Shown here: in pieces, positions 34,525 to 42,986 of the stretch | Numbering within the stretch: the stretch's first letter is position 1 | Layout: each line of letters begins with the position of its first letter | Assembly: GCF_011601345.1 (NCBI RefSeq) | Contig: NZ_JAAORB010000005.1 | Coordinates: 78,542 to 142,541, forward strand | Direction: 5' to 3' | DNA from: Roseovarius gahaiensis | Lineage (GTDB): Bacteria > Pseudomonadota > Alphaproteobacteria > Rhodobacterales > Rhodobacteraceae | DNA: 64,000 bases | Translations under genes and position numbers: made by a program | The notes under the pieces: model-generated | Told to the model about the DNA's origin: nothing | Database searches by the model: none | What the model saw: only the letters and a program-made list of their open reading frames with translations

Positions 34525-35316
34525 TTACAGATTTTCGGCCTGTGGCATCCCCAGCACGTGATACCCGCCATCAACGTGGATGACTTCGCCGCTGGTGCAG
34601 GCCCCGGCATCAGAGGCCAGATACACCGCTGTGCCGCCGATCGCCTCAAGCGTGGCATTGGCGCGCAGGGGCGCGTTTTGATCCGTATGTTTATAGGTCT
34701 TGCGCGCGCCGCCGATGGCTGCACCGGCCAAGGTTTTCATCGGGCCGGGGGAAATGGCATTAACGCGGATACCGTCGGGGCCAAGATCATTGGCCAGATA
34801 GCGCGTGGCCGATTCAAGCGCCGCCTTGGCCACGCCCATCACATTGTAATTCGGCACAACCTTGTTCGAGCCCTGATAGGTCATCGTCAAAAGGGTTCCG
34901 CCATTGTCGCGCATCAACGGATAGGCTCGGCGCGCCACGTCGATGAAGGAATAGGCCGAAATCTCAAGGCTGTGCTTGAAATTGTCGCGGCTGGTGTTGA
35001 TGAACCGCCCGGTGAGTTCGGACTTGTCCGAATAGGCGATGGCATGGACCAGAAAATCAATCGTCGGCCAGCTTTCGGCCAGTTCGGCAAAGCCCGCGTC
35101 CAGCGAGGCATCATCGGTCACGTCCAAATCAAGCAGGATATCAGACCCAACGCTTTCGGCCAGCGGCTGCACCCGTTTGCCAAAGGCATCGCCCTGATAG
35201 GTAAAGGCAAGCTCGGCCCCGGCGTCGTGCATCGCCTTGGCGATGCCCCACGCGATAGAGCGGTCATTGGCCACCCCCATAATCAGGCCGCGCTTGCCCT
35301 GCATTGAATTGCTCAT
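34525..35316 (-). CDS. fabI: Enoyl-ACP reductase (NADH)
   Basis: The 263-residue protein reduces trans-2-enoyl-ACP in fatty acid synthesis. It shows the FabI form of the SDR fold: GLIMGVANDRSIAWGIAKAM at the N-terminus, SMQGKRG start, and the Y-x6-K catalytic pair in YNVMGVAKAALESATRYLA near residues 156-163, plus GPMKTLAGAAIGGARK, the substrate-loop. It lies 6 bp downstream of fabB in the order fabA-fabB-fabI. Confidence 0.96.
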   Translation of the reverse strand: MSNSMQGKRGLIMGVANDRSIAWGIAKAMHDAGAELAFTYQGDAFGKRVQPLAESVGSDILLDLDVTDDASLDAGFAELAESWPTIDFLVHAIAYSDKSELTGRFINTSRDNFKHSLEISAYSFIDVARRAYPLMRDNGGTLLTMTYQGSNKVVPNYNVMGVAKAALESATRYLANDLGPDGIRVNAISPGPMKTLAGAAIGGARKTYKHTDQNAPLRANATLEAIGGTAVYLASDAGACTSGEVIHVDGGYHVLGMPQAENL

Positions 35317-35322
35317 GTCAAA

Positions 35323-36552
35323 TTATCCGTGATATTTACTAAGAAGCATTGATCCATTGGTGCCGCCAAATCCAAAGCTGTTGGTCATCACCGTGTCCAG
35401 CCCGGCGTTGTCGACGCGGGTGGTTGCGATTTCATCGGGGTGAATAGCCGGGTCAAGCGTGGCGACGTTGATCGACGGGATGATGAAATCATGCTCCAGC
35501 GCAAGCAGGCAATAGATCGCCTCTTGGGCGCCGGTGGCGCCTTGGCTGTGGCCCGTCATCGACTTGGTCGAACTGATCTTCGGGGTGCTGCCCTCGCCAA
35601 AGACGCGGCGCACGGCCTCAACCTCGCCCACGTCACCCACGGGGGTCGAGGTGCCATGCGCGTTGATATAGCCCACCTTGCGATCTTGCGGCAGGGTGCC
35701 AAGGGCCAGACGCATGGCGCGCTCGCCACCCTCACCCGAGGGGGCGACCATATCGTGCCCGTCCGAGGTGGCGGCGTATCCTGTCACCTCGGCATAGATT
35801 TTCGCGCCGCGCGCCAGCGCGTGGTCAAGATCTTCCAGCACGACAATGCCCCCACCGCCGGAAATCACGAACCCGTCGCGGTCGGCGTCAAAGGCGCGGC
35901 TGGCCAATGCCGGCGTGTCGTTATACTTGCTGGACATCGCGCCCATCGCGTCAAACAGGCACGACAGGGTCCAGTCCAGTTCCTCGCCGCCACCGGCAAA
36001 CATGATGTCCTGTTTGCCCATCATGATCTGTTCCGCGGCATTGCCGATGCAATGCAGCGATGTCGAGCAAGCCGAGGTGATGGAATAGTTGATACCCTTG
36101 ATCTGGTAGGCCGTGGACAGGTTCGCCGAGATCGTCGAGGACATGCATTTGGGCACCGCGAACGGCCCGATGCGTTTCGGGCTGCCCTTTTCCAGAACCG
36201 TCTGATGCGCCGCCAGCATGGCCGAGGTGGACGGCCCGCCCGATCCGGCCACCAACCCGGTGCGCGGGTTGATGATGTCTTTTTCCTCAAGCCCGGCATC
36301 GGCAATCGCCTGCCCCATCGCGATATGGGCATAGGCCGCTCCCGGCCCCATGAACCGCAGGGTGCGTTTGTCGACATGCTCGGCCACGTCCAGATCGACG
36401 GCGCCCGCGATCTGGCTTCGAAAGCCATGCTCTTTCATCGACTCGTTGGCGGTGATGCCCGATGTGCCGGCCTTCAGCGCGGCCAGAACTTCGGTGGCAT
36501 TGTTGCCGATGCTGGACACGATCCCCAGCCCTGTTACGACGACGCGACGCAT
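35323..36552 (-). CDS. fabB: 3-oxoacyl-ACP synthase I
   Basis: The 409-residue condensing enzyme has the catalytic Cys in [15 protein letters not shown] near residue 160, His in [17 protein letters not shown] near 295 and His in [15 protein letters not shown] near 330. It elongates acyl-ACP and, with FabA, makes unsaturated fatty acids. Start 36552 ([10 protein letters not shown]) has AAGGAG 8 bp upstream; a GTG three codons earlier is possible. It lies between fabA and fabI. Confidence 0.96.
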   Translation of the reverse strand: MRRVVVTGLGIVSSIGNNATEVLAALKAGTSGITANESMKEHGFRSQIAGAVDLDVAEHVDKRTLRFMGPGAAYAHIAMGQAIADAGLEEKDIINPRTGLVAGSGGPSTSAMLAAHQTVLEKGSPKRIGPFAVPKCMSSTISANLSTAYQIKGINYSITSACSTSLHCIGNAAEQIMMGKQDIMFAGGGEELDWTLSCLFDAMGAMSSKYNDTPALASRAFDADRDGFVISGGGGIVVLEDLDHALARGAKIYAEVTGYAATSDGHDMVAPSGEGGERAMRLALGTLPQDRKVGYINAHGTSTPVGDVGEVEAVRRVFGEGSTPKISSTKSMTGHSQGATGAQEAIYCLLALEHDFIIPSINVATLDPAIHPDEIATTRVDNAGLDTVMTNSFGFGGTNGSMLLSKYHG

Positions 36553-36599
36553 GTTGCGCACTCCTTGCTTTGCCTGTGGGCAGTCTTGTTAGTCTGGTA

Positions 36600-37109
36600 T
36601 CAGGTTTCCGATAGCGCGACTTTCATGTCCTTGACCTGATAGATCACCTCGCCATCCGCTTCGACCCGGCCATCCGCCACGCCCATGGTCAGACGCCGCG
36701 TTTGCACGGCTTTGGTGAAATCCACGTAATAGGTCAGCATTTTGCGGTCGGGACGGACCATGCCGGTCAATTTCACCTCGCCCACGCCAAGAGCATAACC
36801 GCGCCCCTGCCAGCCCCGCCAGCCCAGATTAAAGCCGGTCAACTGCCACAGCCCGTCAAGGCCCAGACAGCCGGGCATGATCGGATTGCCCGGAAAATGG
36901 CATTCAAAAAACCAAAGGTCAGGCGTGATGTCGAATTCGGCCACCACATGGCCTTTGCCATGCGCCCCGCCATCGCCGGAAATATCGGTGATCCGATCCA
37001 TCATCAGCATCGGTGGTTCAGGAAGTTGCGCATTGCCGGGGCCGAAAAGCTCGCCCCGTGCGCATTTCAGAAGGTCGTCGCGGTCGAAACTGCGTGGGTA
37101 GTCAGCCAT
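36600..37109 (-). CDS. fabA: 3-hydroxydecanoyl-ACP dehydratase/isomerase
   Basis: The 169-residue hotdog-fold enzyme has the catalytic His in [20 protein letters not shown] near residues 68-86 and the Asp of the same motif. It makes trans-2- and cis-3-decenoyl-ACP, the branch point of unsaturated fatty acid synthesis. Start 37109 ([14 protein letters not shown]) follows AAGGGG. It is the first gene of fabABI and divergent from irr. Confidence 0.96.
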   Translation of the reverse strand: MADYPRSFDRDDLLKCARGELFGPGNAQLPEPPMLMMDRITDISGDGGAHGKGHVVAEFDITPDLWFFECHFPGNPIMPGCLGLDGLWQLTGFNLGWRGWQGRGYALGVGEVKLTGMVRPDRKMLTYYVDFTKAVQTRRLTMGVADGRVEADGEVIYQVKDMKVALSET

Positions 37110-37213
37110 GCAGGCGGCCCCTTTTATTGATATGTTCAAACGGTCGCGCCCCCTCTATCACCGCCCTAAACCGGCTTGCAAGCCTGTCGACCGGGCGCCG
37201 CTCAATGGGGCTT

Positions 37214-37234
37214 GATTGAAATTTATTTGAAATC
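37214..37234. promoter_or_regulatory. AT-rich interrupted palindrome between fabA and irr
   Basis: GATT at 37214-37217 and AATC at 37231-37234 flank an inner palindrome AAATTTATTT (37219-37228). This 21-bp near-symmetric element lies about 105 bp upstream of fabA and 51 bp upstream of irr. It could bind a regulator of either gene or be promoter DNA. It does not match the Irr iron-control element well. Confidence 0.3.
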
Positions 37235-37284
37235 AGGCCGCCGTGCACCCTATATTATACAGAAGTTCGAGAATTGAGGGCGAA

Positions 37285-37704
37285 ATGGACGCGGAAGCGA
37301 CAACCACAGGATCGAAATGGCTTAGCCAAGCCGGGCTTCGCCCGACCCGTCAGCGCGTCACGCTGGCGGATTTGCTGGTGGGCGATGGACAGCATCGCCA
37401 TGTCACGGCGGAAAGCCTGTTCGCCGAGGTGCAAAAGCGCGGAGAGCGGGTTTCGCTGGCCACGGTTTACAATACGTTGCGCGCGTTTTGCGACGTGGGC
37501 TTGATTCAGGAAGTCACGGTAGATGGATCGAAAAGCTATTTCGACACCAACACCCATGATCACCCGCATTTCTTTTGGGAGGATGAAAACCGTCTCAGCG
37601 ACGCGCCCTCCGATCAACTGGAAATCGCCCGCCTGCCCGACGCCCCCGACGGGGCCGAGATTGCCAGCGTGGACGTGGTAATCCGCCTGCGCCGCAAAGG
37701 GTAA
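37285..37704 (+). CDS. irr: Fur-family iron response regulator Irr
   Basis: The 139-residue protein has the Fur-family winged helix (LRPTRQRVTLADLLVGDGQH; VSLATVYNTLRAFCDVGLIQ) and the Irr-type His cluster THDHPHFFWEDEN in place of the Fur zinc ligands. In alphaproteobacteria Irr senses haem status and represses or activates iron genes under low iron. A Cys-based haem-regulatory motif is not seen, as in many non-Bradyrhizobium members. Start 37285 is backed by GAGG 7 bp upstream. Adjacency to fabA is common in Rhodobacterales. Confidence 0.88.
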   Translation: MDAEATTTGSKWLSQAGLRPTRQRVTLADLLVGDGQHRHVTAESLFAEVQKRGERVSLATVYNTLRAFCDVGLIQEVTVDGSKSYFDTNTHDHPHFFWEDENRLSDAPSDQLEIARLPDAPDGAEIASVDVVIRLRRKG

Positions 37705-37728
37705 CCCGCGCGTGCTGGCAAGCATGGC

Positions 37729-38358
37729 CTAATCCTGTCCCTGCTGTTTCACATCAATCCCTGACACCCCAACCTGCGTAAGATGCTGACGCGAGGCCGC
37801 TAGACCGTCGGCAAATCCTTCGGCATCGCCGTAATCGACGAATTGTGCGTAATAGGCATGATGCGCACCGATCCGGGCGGCGTGTTTGATGGGGCACCAA
37901 TAAGCCTCAGTCCGGCCTGCCACTTCTTGCACATAGCCGATCAGACCATTGCAATAGCCGCAATACACGCAGTGCAGTTTTTGCAAGGCGTTCAGATAGG
38001 CCAGATGATGGCGATCAACGCGGATGAAATCGGCGCGCTTTACTTTTTCGATACGATAAACCGGGAAACACACGGCCTGATACAGCGTCACGAACAGATC
38101 AAGCAGCACGAAGGGTATGATCAGGCTATAGATAACCGGCGCGGTCAGCACGACCATGGGGCGGGTGTTGCGCAAAAAGGTGCCAAGGCGCACGCGGAAT
38201 TCACGGTGTCGGCGGCGCATCTCGGCCTCAAACACCACGCGGCCATTTTTCAGACTGTAGCGGAATTGCGCCCGGCGGCGGGTGTATTCGCGCTCAAGCT
38301 CATTTTGCAATTCGCGAATATGGGTCAACAGTTTTTCGGTTGATGATGGTTGGCTCAT
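37729..38358 (-). CDS. Conserved membrane protein with CxxCxxC-type motif
   Basis: The 209-residue protein has a charged helical N-terminus (about residues 1-65, likely coiled coil), a hydrophobic segment VVLTAPVIYSLIIPFVLLDL near 69-88, and a cytoplasmic part with HCVYCGYCNGLIGYVQ and YWCPIKHAARIGAHHAYY. The C-Y-C-G-Y-C and later C/H residues could form a metal site. I recognise it as a widespread alphaproteobacterial hypothetical but know no function. Convergent with irr. Confidence 0.75.
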   Translation of the reverse strand: MSQPSSTEKLLTHIRELQNELEREYTRRRAQFRYSLKNGRVVFEAEMRRRHREFRVRLGTFLRNTRPMVVLTAPVIYSLIIPFVLLDLFVTLYQAVCFPVYRIEKVKRADFIRVDRHHLAYLNALQKLHCVYCGYCNGLIGYVQEVAGRTEAYWCPIKHAARIGAHHAYYAQFVDYGDAEGFADGLAASRQHLTQVGVSGIDVKQQGQD

Positions 38359-38402
38359 GCAGCGCTCCGGGCTTATTCGCCGACACCCTAACGCACCACC
38401 GC

Positions 38403-38443
38403 CAAAAGAAAAGCGCGCACCGGGCAGACCCCGGCGCGCGCTT
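38403..38443 (-). terminator. Intrinsic terminator after the FKBP gene
   Basis: A 14-bp stem with one mismatch (AAGCGCGCACCGGG / CCCGGCGCGCGCTT, loop CAGAC, 38411-38443) is followed on the minus strand by TTTTCTTTT. It begins 25 bp beyond the stop of the FKBP gene and reads in its direction. Confidence 0.75.
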
Positions 38444-38468
38444 GACTGTTCGTTAATGGAAAGGGCCT

Positions 38469-38897
38469 TTACGCGATTTCGACCAGTTCGATCGCAAAGG
38501 TCAGATCCTTGCCAGCCAGCGGGTGGTTGGCGTCAAGCGTCACCTGCTCTTCGGTGACTTCAACCACGGTGACGGGCATCACTTGGCCCTGCGGTGTCTG
38601 AACTTGCAGCTGCGTGCCCAGATCCAGCGGGATGTCAGCGGGAATTTCGGCGCGCGGCACGGCCTGCTGCGCGTTCGGGTCGGGCTGGCCATAGGCCTCG
38701 TCTGCCGGGATCGCGACGGTTTTCTTTTCACCAACGGCCATGCCGGCCATCGCCTTGTCGAGACCGGGGATGATCTGGCCCGAGCCCACGGTAAATTCCA
38801 AAGGATCACGACCTTCGGAGCTGTCGAAGGTGTCACCGTCAGCCAGCGTTCCAGTATAGTGAATGCGGACGGTATCGCCCTCTTTGACTTGCGTCAT
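38469..38897 (-). CDS. FKBP-type peptidyl-prolyl isomerase (SlyD-like)
   Basis: The 142-residue protein starts MTQVKEGDTVRIHYTGTLAD and has the FKBP core with FDSSEGRDPLEFTVGSGQII and an inserted IF domain (about residues 70-125), the SlyD-like two-domain form without a His-rich tail. It would catalyse proline isomerisation and act as a chaperone in the cytoplasm. Start 38897 is chosen by family match; the frame is open for 13 more codons. Confidence 0.92.
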   Translation of the reverse strand: MTQVKEGDTVRIHYTGTLADGDTFDSSEGRDPLEFTVGSGQIIPGLDKAMAGMAVGEKKTVAIPADEAYGQPDPNAQQAVPRAEIPADIPLDLGTQLQVQTPQGQVMPVTVVEVTEEQVTLDANHPLAGKDLTFAIELVEIA

Positions 38898-39108
38898 GCG
38901 TTTTCCAATCGTTTTGAAGGGGGTGTGAGTTTGCAAGGCCGCGCTTCGCGCGGGTGCTTGATGCGTATCGACAACAAACTTAGTGATTCACGCAAGCGAT
39001 TGCAAACCATCTACCCGCCCACCCAAAATCGCGTTGATGCAGACTGCGCGGGGGCTTCCTGTGCGGGGCGATCCGTGCCAGTGTTCGCGCATCAAACCGG
39101 AGGGGGCG

Positions 39109-39795
39109 ATGCCGATCACGACCTGTATTTTCGATGCCTATGGCACCTTGTTCGACGTGGCCGCCGCCGCACGCAGCGCCGCAGCTGAACCGGGCCGCGA
39201 CCGTTTTGCCCAGCATTGGCCGCAAATCGCCGAGCATTGGCGGCTGAAACAGTTGCAATACACATGGCTGCGCGCGGTCATGGGCCAGCATTGTGATTTT
39301 TGGCAGGTCACGCAGGACGGGCTGGACTGGGCGCTTGAGGCCAGCGGACTGGACGGCGACGCCGAGCTGCGCGAACGGCTGTTGCAGCTTTACTGGGAAC
39401 TGGCCGCCTACCCCGAAGTGCCGCAGATGCTGCAAGACCTGAAGGCACAGGGCAAGGCCACGGCGATCTTGTCCAACGGGTCACCCGCGATGCTAGAGGG
39501 GGCGGTTACCTCGGCCGGGGTGGGGGATCTGCTGGACGATGTGCTGTCGGTGGAACGCGTTGGCATCTTCAAACCGGCCCAAGTGGTTTATGATCTGGTC
39601 GGGCAGCGGTTTAGCTGCGCACCAGATGAGGTGCTGTTCGTGTCGTCCAACGGCTGGGACGCGGCGGCGGCAGCGGGCTACGGGTTCACCACCGCTTGGG
39701 TCAACCGCGCGGGCGACCCGGTGGATCGTCTGCCCGCGCGCCCGCATCATGTGTTGAACGATCTGTCGGGTATTCCGGCATTGGCAGGGGGTTGA
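39109..39795 (+). CDS. (S)-2-haloacid dehalogenase, type II
   Basis: The 228-residue HAD-superfamily protein has the nucleophile Asp in CIFDAYGTLFDVAAAA, an active-site Arg/Trp region, SNGSPAMLEGA (motif II Ser), Lys in GIFKPAQVVYDLV (motif III, with the Tyr) and VSSNGWDAAAAAGYG (motif IV Ser-Asn-Asp). These match type II 2-haloacid dehalogenases, which hydrolyse L-2-haloacids to D-2-hydroxyacids. A GGAGGGGG RBS precedes the ATG. First of a four-gene string. Confidence 0.88.
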   Translation: MPITTCIFDAYGTLFDVAAAARSAAAEPGRDRFAQHWPQIAEHWRLKQLQYTWLRAVMGQHCDFWQVTQDGLDWALEASGLDGDAELRERLLQLYWELAAYPEVPQMLQDLKAQGKATAILSNGSPAMLEGAVTSAGVGDLLDDVLSVERVGIFKPAQVVYDLVGQRFSCAPDEVLFVSSNGWDAAAAAGYGFTTAWVNRAGDPVDRLPARPHHVLNDLSGIPALAGG

Positions 39796-39796
39796 A

Positions 39797-40630
39797 GTGG
39801 CATATTTCACCACCACCGACGGGCTAAAGTTGTATTACGAGGATGCAGGCACGGGCCGCCCTGTTCTGTGTCTTACCGGGTTGACGCGAAACGCCCGCGA
39901 TTTTGATTTTGTCGCACCGCATCTGGCAGGCATGCGCCTGTTGCGGCTGGATTATCGCGGGCGCGGTCAATCGGACCATGATCCCGAGTTCATGAATTAC
40001 AGAATCCTGCGCGAAGCGCGCGACGTGATCGAATTGCTGGATCATCTGGGGTTGGAGCGGGTGACCATCCTTGGCACCTCGCGCGGGGGGCTGATTGCCA
40101 TGGCGCTGGCCGCAGAACACGCCGACAGGCTGGCCGCTGTGGTGCTCAACGATATCGGCCCCGAGGTCACTGCCGAAGGGCTGGGGCGAATCATGGATTA
40201 CGTGGGCAAGCCGCCCAATGCCGCCACGCTTGACGACGCAGCACAAGCGCTGAAATCGGTCAGCGAGGCGCAGTTTCCCGGCGTGCCGCTGACCCGTTGG
40301 CGCGCGCAGGCCGAGGCAATGTTTGCCGAAGCCCCCGGCGGCGGGCTTACCCTGCGCTATGACCCCAAGCTGCGCGATGCGCTGATCGGTCAGGCCGGTG
40401 TCGGCGACGCGCCGGACCTGTGGCAATTGTTTGACGCGCTGGAAACCACGCCACTGGCGGTGATCCGGGGCGAAAACTCGGACCTGCTGAGTGCCGAAAC
40501 GGTCGCGCGGATGGCAGACCGGCATCCCGGGCTGATCGTGGCCACCGTGCCTGACCGCGGCCATGTGCCGTTTCTGGACGAACCGCAGGCATTGGGCGCG
40601 ATCCATACGCTGTTGGAGACCAGTGAATGA
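39797..40630 (+). CDS. Alpha/beta-fold hydrolase
   Basis: The 277-residue protein starts at a GTG one base after the dehalogenase stop. It has the oxyanion-hole region PVLCLTGLTRNARDFD, the nucleophile elbow TILGTSRGGLIAM (Ser near residue 97), an acid in IRGENSDLLSAE and the catalytic His in VPDRGHVPFLDEP. The substrate is not evident; esterase, lactonase and haloalkane dehalogenase-like relatives exist. It overlaps the dehydratase gene by 4 bp. Confidence 0.87.
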   Translation: MAYFTTTDGLKLYYEDAGTGRPVLCLTGLTRNARDFDFVAPHLAGMRLLRLDYRGRGQSDHDPEFMNYRILREARDVIELLDHLGLERVTILGTSRGGLIAMALAAEHADRLAAVVLNDIGPEVTAEGLGRIMDYVGKPPNAATLDDAAQALKSVSEAQFPGVPLTRWRAQAEAMFAEAPGGGLTLRYDPKLRDALIGQAGVGDAPDLWQLFDALETTPLAVIRGENSDLLSAETVARMADRHPGLIVATVPDRGHVPFLDEPQALGAIHTLLETSE

Positions 40631-41604
40631 GTGACATCACGATGATCCGCGCGGCGGCAGAGCGGCTGAAGGGCCATGCCCGGCGCACGCCGCTGTTGTC
40701 CTCGCCCTTTCTGGACGACATCGCGGGCCGCAAGGTTTTGGTCAAGCCCGAGTGCCTGCAACACACCGGCAGCTTCAAGTATCGCGGCGGGCGTTCGGCG
40801 CTGTCGGCGCTGGATGAGGCGACCCGCGCACGCGGTGTCATCGCTTTTTCCAGCGGCAACCACGCGCAGGGCGTGGCCTTGGCGGCCCGCGAATTCGGCG
40901 TGCCTGCGGTGATCATTATGCCCGCCGATGCGCCGCGCATGAAGATCGACAACACCCGCGCTCTGGGGGCCGAGGTGGTGCTATATGACCGCGCGGGCGG
41001 CGAAAGCCGCGAAGCGATCGGCGAAAAGCTGACCAATGAACGGGGCCTGACCCTGATCAAACCCTATGACGAACCGCAAGTGATTGCCGGGCAAGGCACC
41101 TGCGGGCTGGAGATTGCCGAACAGGCCCGCGCCCAAGGCGTGACACGCGCCGATGTGCTGACCTGCTGTGGCGGTGGCGGGCTGACCGCTGGCATCGCGC
41201 TGGCGCTTGAGGCCGAGGCACCGGGGCTGCGCGTGCGCCCCTGTGAGCCGGAGGGCTTTGACGATACCGCGCGGTCGCTGGCCGAGGGGCGGATCGTGGC
41301 CAATACGCAACCCTCGGGCGGGATATGCGATGCCATCGTCACGCCGCAACCGGGGCAGCTGACCTTTCCGATCATGCAGCGGCTGTGCGGCCCCGGCCTG
41401 ACCGTATCCGAGGACGAAGCCCTGCGCGCCATGAAGCTGGCGTTCGAGCGACTGAAGGTGGTGGCCGAACCGGGCGGTGCGGTGGCTCTGGCGGCCGCGC
41501 TGTTCCGGCCCGACGAGATCGCGGGCGATGCGGTGATCTGCACCATATCGGGCGGCAATGTGGATGCCGCCATGTTCCGCCGCGCGCTGGACATCAGCCT
41601 TTAA
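40627..41604 (+). CDS. Threonine/serine dehydratase (PLP-dependent)
   Basis: The 325-residue protein is a fold-type II PLP enzyme: PLP Lys in CLQHTGSFKYRGGRSAL near residue 52, SSGNHAQGVALAAREFG, and the Gly-rich phosphate loop CCGGGGLTAGIALALE near 180. It lacks the C-terminal regulatory ACT-like domain of biosynthetic IlvA and so looks catabolic, deaminating threonine or serine (or a hydroxy-aspartate) to a 2-oxoacid. Translationally coupled to the hydrolase gene. Confidence 0.87.
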   Translation: MSDITMIRAAAERLKGHARRTPLLSSPFLDDIAGRKVLVKPECLQHTGSFKYRGGRSALSALDEATRARGVIAFSSGNHAQGVALAAREFGVPAVIIMPADAPRMKIDNTRALGAEVVLYDRAGGESREAIGEKLTNERGLTLIKPYDEPQVIAGQGTCGLEIAEQARAQGVTRADVLTCCGGGGLTAGIALALEAEAPGLRVRPCEPEGFDDTARSLAEGRIVANTQPSGGICDAIVTPQPGQLTFPIMQRLCGPGLTVSEDEALRAMKLAFERLKVVAEPGGAVALAAALFRPDEIAGDAVICTISGGNVDAAMFRRALDISL

Positions 41605-41627
41605 CCCCCGCACACCGGAGTGACCCC

Positions 41628-42833
41628 ATGACCGAGTTCACGATTGCCAGTTTCAACGTCAAAAACCTGATTGGCCCGGATCAGGAATACTATCGGTTCC
41701 AAAGTTACACGCCCGAAGAATACGCGTGGAAAGAAGATTGGATGGCCGATCAGCTTTTGTCGATGAACGCCGATATCGTGGGGTTTCAGGAAATTTTTGA
41801 GCAAGACGCGCTGCGCGCGGTGCTCGCCGAAACCAACCAGCGCGCGACCGAGCTCAACGCCGCCACCGTGCCCGACCGCTCAAAGCGGTATCACCGCAAA
41901 GTAATTTTCCGCAAACTGAGGGTCGAACCCTATGACGATGCCACGCTGGCCTTTGCGCCCAATGCCGCCGATCAGGGCGTGCCCGGAGAACGGCGGCCCG
42001 GTCTGGCGATCCTGTCGCGTTTCGGGTTTCAGGGCACGCCCGAAGTGATTCAAGATTTGGAAACGCCGCTGGTGATCCCGTTCCAGCCCCTGCGCGGCTT
42101 ACCGCGTGATGAGGCCGGGCATTACACCATCCGCCGCCTGTCGCGCCCGATCCTCAAGGCGCGCGTGCCGGTGGGCGGGCAGGTCATCACCGTGTTCAAC
42201 TGCCACCTGAAATCGAAATTGGGCGAATACATCACCCCCGACGGGGCCACCTATGCCCCCGAAGAAGATCTGACGCGCTATGACCCGGTCGGCCGCGCCA
42301 TGGGTAGCCTGCGCGCCGCCTTGCGCCGCATGGCCGAGGCGTGGGTGCTGCGCCGCGAGATCGTGGCCGAGATTCAGCAGGGCCACCCGGTGATGGTGCT
42401 GGGGGATTTCAACGATGGCGAACATGCGGTCAGTTCGGAAATCGTGACCGGCGAGGCGCCGTTCAAGAATTACGCCTGGATGCTGCGCCACGACGCTGAA
42501 AGCGGCAGCGACCGCTATTCAGACGAGGAAAACGAGCAAATCACCGAGGATGTCGAGCGCGTGCGCCTACACTCCGCCGAGCGGCTGTTCGTCCGCAAAT
42601 CCCTGCGAGACATGGTCTATACCACCGCGTTTGGCGGGGTGTTCGAATCCATCGACCAGATCTACCTGAGCCGTGATTTCCACCCCGACCACCCCGGCCG
42701 GATTGGCGAGATGACCTATTTCAGCGCCTTCAACGATCACCTGACCGACGGATCACACCCCGAAGCGCCGTATAACAAGCTGGCCTCGGATCACGGGCAG
42801 ATTATGGCGCATATCCGGCTGGGCCACACCTAG
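41628..42833 (+). CDS. Endonuclease/exonuclease/phosphatase-family protein
   Basis: The 401-residue protein starts at ATG 41628 with GGAG upstream; the frame is open further back but only as antisense/shadow of the dehydratase. It has the EEP fold: FTIASFNVKNLIGP at the start, ADIVGFQEIF (catalytic Glu), VITVFNCHLKSKLGEY (His), MVLGDFNDGEHA (Asp-Asn) and SDHGQIMAHIRL (terminal Asp-His). No signal peptide. It may be a nuclease or phosphodiesterase; the substrate is unknown. Confidence 0.85.
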   Translation: MTEFTIASFNVKNLIGPDQEYYRFQSYTPEEYAWKEDWMADQLLSMNADIVGFQEIFEQDALRAVLAETNQRATELNAATVPDRSKRYHRKVIFRKLRVEPYDDATLAFAPNAADQGVPGERRPGLAILSRFGFQGTPEVIQDLETPLVIPFQPLRGLPRDEAGHYTIRRLSRPILKARVPVGGQVITVFNCHLKSKLGEYITPDGATYAPEEDLTRYDPVGRAMGSLRAALRRMAEAWVLRREIVAEIQQGHPVMVLGDFNDGEHAVSSEIVTGEAPFKNYAWMLRHDAESGSDRYSDEENEQITEDVERVRLHSAERLFVRKSLRDMVYTTAFGGVFESIDQIYLSRDFHPDHPGRIGEMTYFSAFNDHLTDGSHPEAPYNKLASDHGQIMAHIRLGHT

Positions 42834-42986
42834 CGCGCGATATATCGCCAAGTGGGTCGCAACCTGTCGCGCTGACATGGCTTTGCCAAGCGACGCCCCG
42901 CCCTGCCCCGGTTTGCGCCAGATCATTTACGGCTTGGACCGCGATCATTTACCTTGGGGCAACCGATCAGGCGGAAGGAGGACGTC

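Noticed and set aside
37250..37284. Possible Irr iron-control element before irr
   Set aside because: AGAAGTTC and TATATTATA were considered, but neither fits the element without several mismatches.
38983..39108. Upstream extension of the haloacid dehalogenase
   Set aside because: No homology before ATG 39109, which has a strong GGAGGGGG RBS.
41325..41627. Upstream extension of the EEP-family gene
   Set aside because: Lies in another frame of the dehydratase gene; the family starts at ATG 41628.
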